Source: Dehalococcoidales bacterium
Lineage (GTDB): Bacteria; Chloroflexota; Dehalococcoidia; Dehalococcoidales; UBA2162
Direction of reading: 5' to 3'
DNA: 5,985 bases
Assembly: GCA_020343555.1 (NCBI GenBank)
Contig: CP070800.1
Span: 1,265,791-1,271,775, forward strand
In this document: piece by piece, positions 5,043-5,985 of the stretch
Layout of the letters: the number at the start of each line of letters is the position of its first letter
How positions within the stretch are numbered: the stretch's first letter is position 1
The notes under the pieces: model-generated
The model's database searches: none
What the model was told of the DNA's origin: nothing
The model's input: only the letters and a program-made list of their open reading frames with translations
Program-made: the position numbers and the translations under genes

Positions 5043-5985
5043 TTACGGTGCAGCATCCCCCATCAACGCTTCAACAGCATCGGTGTGTACTACAATTTCA
5101 TCCCCTTCTACTTCCACGATTACCGTATCACCAGGGCGGAACTCACTCCGCAATATACTGTCAGAAAGTTTATCTTCGATCATATCCTGGATAACCCTAC
5201 GTAGAGGTCTCGCCCCGAAAGCTTCATCGTAACCCTTCTCACCAAGGAAGTCCTTGGCAGTATCGGTTACTTCAAGTTTAATGCCTTTTTCCTTGAGTTG
5301 CTGAGTTACGTTAACCAGCATAAGGTCGACAATTTTTCGAATATGTTCTCTATTGAGCGCGTGGAATACCATCACGCTATCAATACGATTGAGGAATTCT
5401 GGTCTGAAGGTTTTCTTGAGCTCTTCAAGAAGTTTTTCCTTCATCTTCTCGTATTCCATCTCCTGGATCTTCGTTTCATCGGCACGGGATGCAAAACCTA
5501 TCGCACTGCCTTTCTTGATCGTCTCGGCACCGATATTGCTGGTCATTATTATGATACAGTTGCGGAAATCAACCCGACGTCCCTTTGCATCGGTCAGATG
5601 CCCGTCATCGAAAATCTGCAGAAGTATATTGAATACATCCGGATGAGCTTTCTCGATTTCATCAAGCAAAATACAGGAGTATGACTTTCTCCTGACCGCT
5701 TCCGTTAACTGTCCGCCCTCATCGTAGCCAATATATCCTGGTGGTGCTCCGACGAGCCTGGATACGGTGTGTCTTTCCTGGTACTCCGACATATCGAGTC
5801 GAATCAAAGCGTCCTCGCTACCAAACATAAACTCTGCCATTGCTTTCACCAGCTCGGTTTTACCGACACCCGTCGGGCCCAGGAATATGAAATTACCTAT
5901 CGGATGTTTCGGATCTTTCAAACCTGCCCTGGCACGGCGTACCGCTTTCGATATAGTATCGACTGCTTCTTCCTGGCCGATAAGT
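5043..5985 (-). CDS. clpC: ATP-dependent unfoldase ClpC, C-terminal half (partial)
   Basis: The frame is open to the right edge, so only the last 313 residues are seen: most of the second AAA+ module and the small C-terminal domain. Numbered within this fragment, it begins L-I-G-Q-E-E-A-V. Landmarks are Walker A G-P-T-G-V-G-K-T (36-43), the pore loop G-Y-I-G-Y (83-87), Walker B I-L-L-D-E (105-109), sensor 1 T-S-N (148-150), the arginine finger in L-N-R-I-D (R200) and sensor 2 G-A-R-P-L-R-R (257-263). A-I-G-F at 161-164 is the ClpP-docking tripeptide loop, which separates ClpC/ClpA from ClpB; together with the ClpC-like R-A-R-A-G-L-K-D-P start it favours ClpC. The protein threads substrates into ClpP in the cytoplasm. 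A TTG at 5921 is only an internal leucine. The hairpin after its stop separates it from the pump genes. Confidence 0.95.
   Translation of the reverse strand, partial: LIGQEEAVDTISKAVRRARAGLKDPKHPIGNFIFLGPTGVGKTELVKAMAEFMFGSEDALIRLDMSEYQERHTVSRLVGAPPGYIGYDEGGQLTEAVRRKSYSCILLDEIEKAHPDVFNILLQIFDDGHLTDAKGRRVDFRNCIIIMTSNIGAETIKKGSAIGFASRADETKIQEMEYEKMKEKLLEELKKTFRPEFLNRIDSVMVFHALNREHIRKIVDLMLVNVTQQLKEKGIKLEVTDTAKDFLGEKGYDEAFGARPLRRVIQDMIEDKLSDSILRSEFRPGDTVIVEVEGDEIVVHTDAVEALMGDAAP

Noticed and set aside
5298..5684. 128-residue open frame on the + strand opposite clpC
   Set aside because: It lies antisense to highly conserved clpC sequence and shows no independent family features.
5043..5921. TTG at 5921 as the start of a short stand-alone AAA+ protein
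   Set aside because: Coding continues upstream to the window edge with the conserved ClpC sequence I-G-Q-E-E-A-V and R-R-A-R-A-G, so the TTG is an internal leucine.

Overview
The window looks like bacterial chromosome from an organism of moderate GC content. The evidence is a ClpC-type unfoldase, Shine-Dalgarno-led genes, and TTG and GTG starts in use. Lineage cannot be fixed from this sequence. The LolA/LppX-like protein at the left edge and the general gene content would suit an anaerobic Chloroflexota (Dehalococcoidia-like) genome, but that is a low-confidence guess.

Layout. The left third is on the + strand: the C-terminal part of a LolA/LppX-like (DUF6612-like) protein that enters from outside the window (1-738), then a class I SAM-dependent methyltransferase (804-1622). 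The remaining genes are on the - strand and converge on the methyltransferase. A hairpin at 1716-1739, flanked by T-rich sequence on both strands, looks like a shared bidirectional terminator. Reading leftward from the right edge, the - strand carries the C-terminal half of clpC (5985-5043), a GC-rich hairpin (5007-4974), an OadG-like membrane subunit of only 58 residues (4941-4765), a biotin carrier protein (4762-4541), OadB, the membrane beta subunit of a sodium-pumping decarboxylase (4528-3374), an alpha/beta hydrolase (3342-2554), the preQ0 reductase QueF (2542-2141) and a small cupin (2091-1768).

How the genes fit together. OadG, biotin carrier and OadB are the membrane-anchor, carboxybiotin-carrier and sodium-channel parts of a decarboxylase sodium pump (oxaloacetate, methylmalonyl-CoA or glutaconyl-CoA type). 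Gaps of 2 and 12 bases, and ribosome binding sites placed at or just before the end of the preceding gene, suggest translational coupling. The substrate-specific alpha subunit (carboxyltransferase) is absent from the window: clpC sits where it would be expected upstream, and the hydrolase follows downstream. The substrate therefore cannot be named from this window. The hydrolase, QueF and cupin are close enough (31, 11 and 49 bases) to be co-transcribed with the pump, but no pathway obviously links them to it.

Nothing here amounts to a clearly new system. The points most worth following are the alpha-less pump operon and its very short gamma-like subunit. No gene-free stretch exceeds 300 bases.
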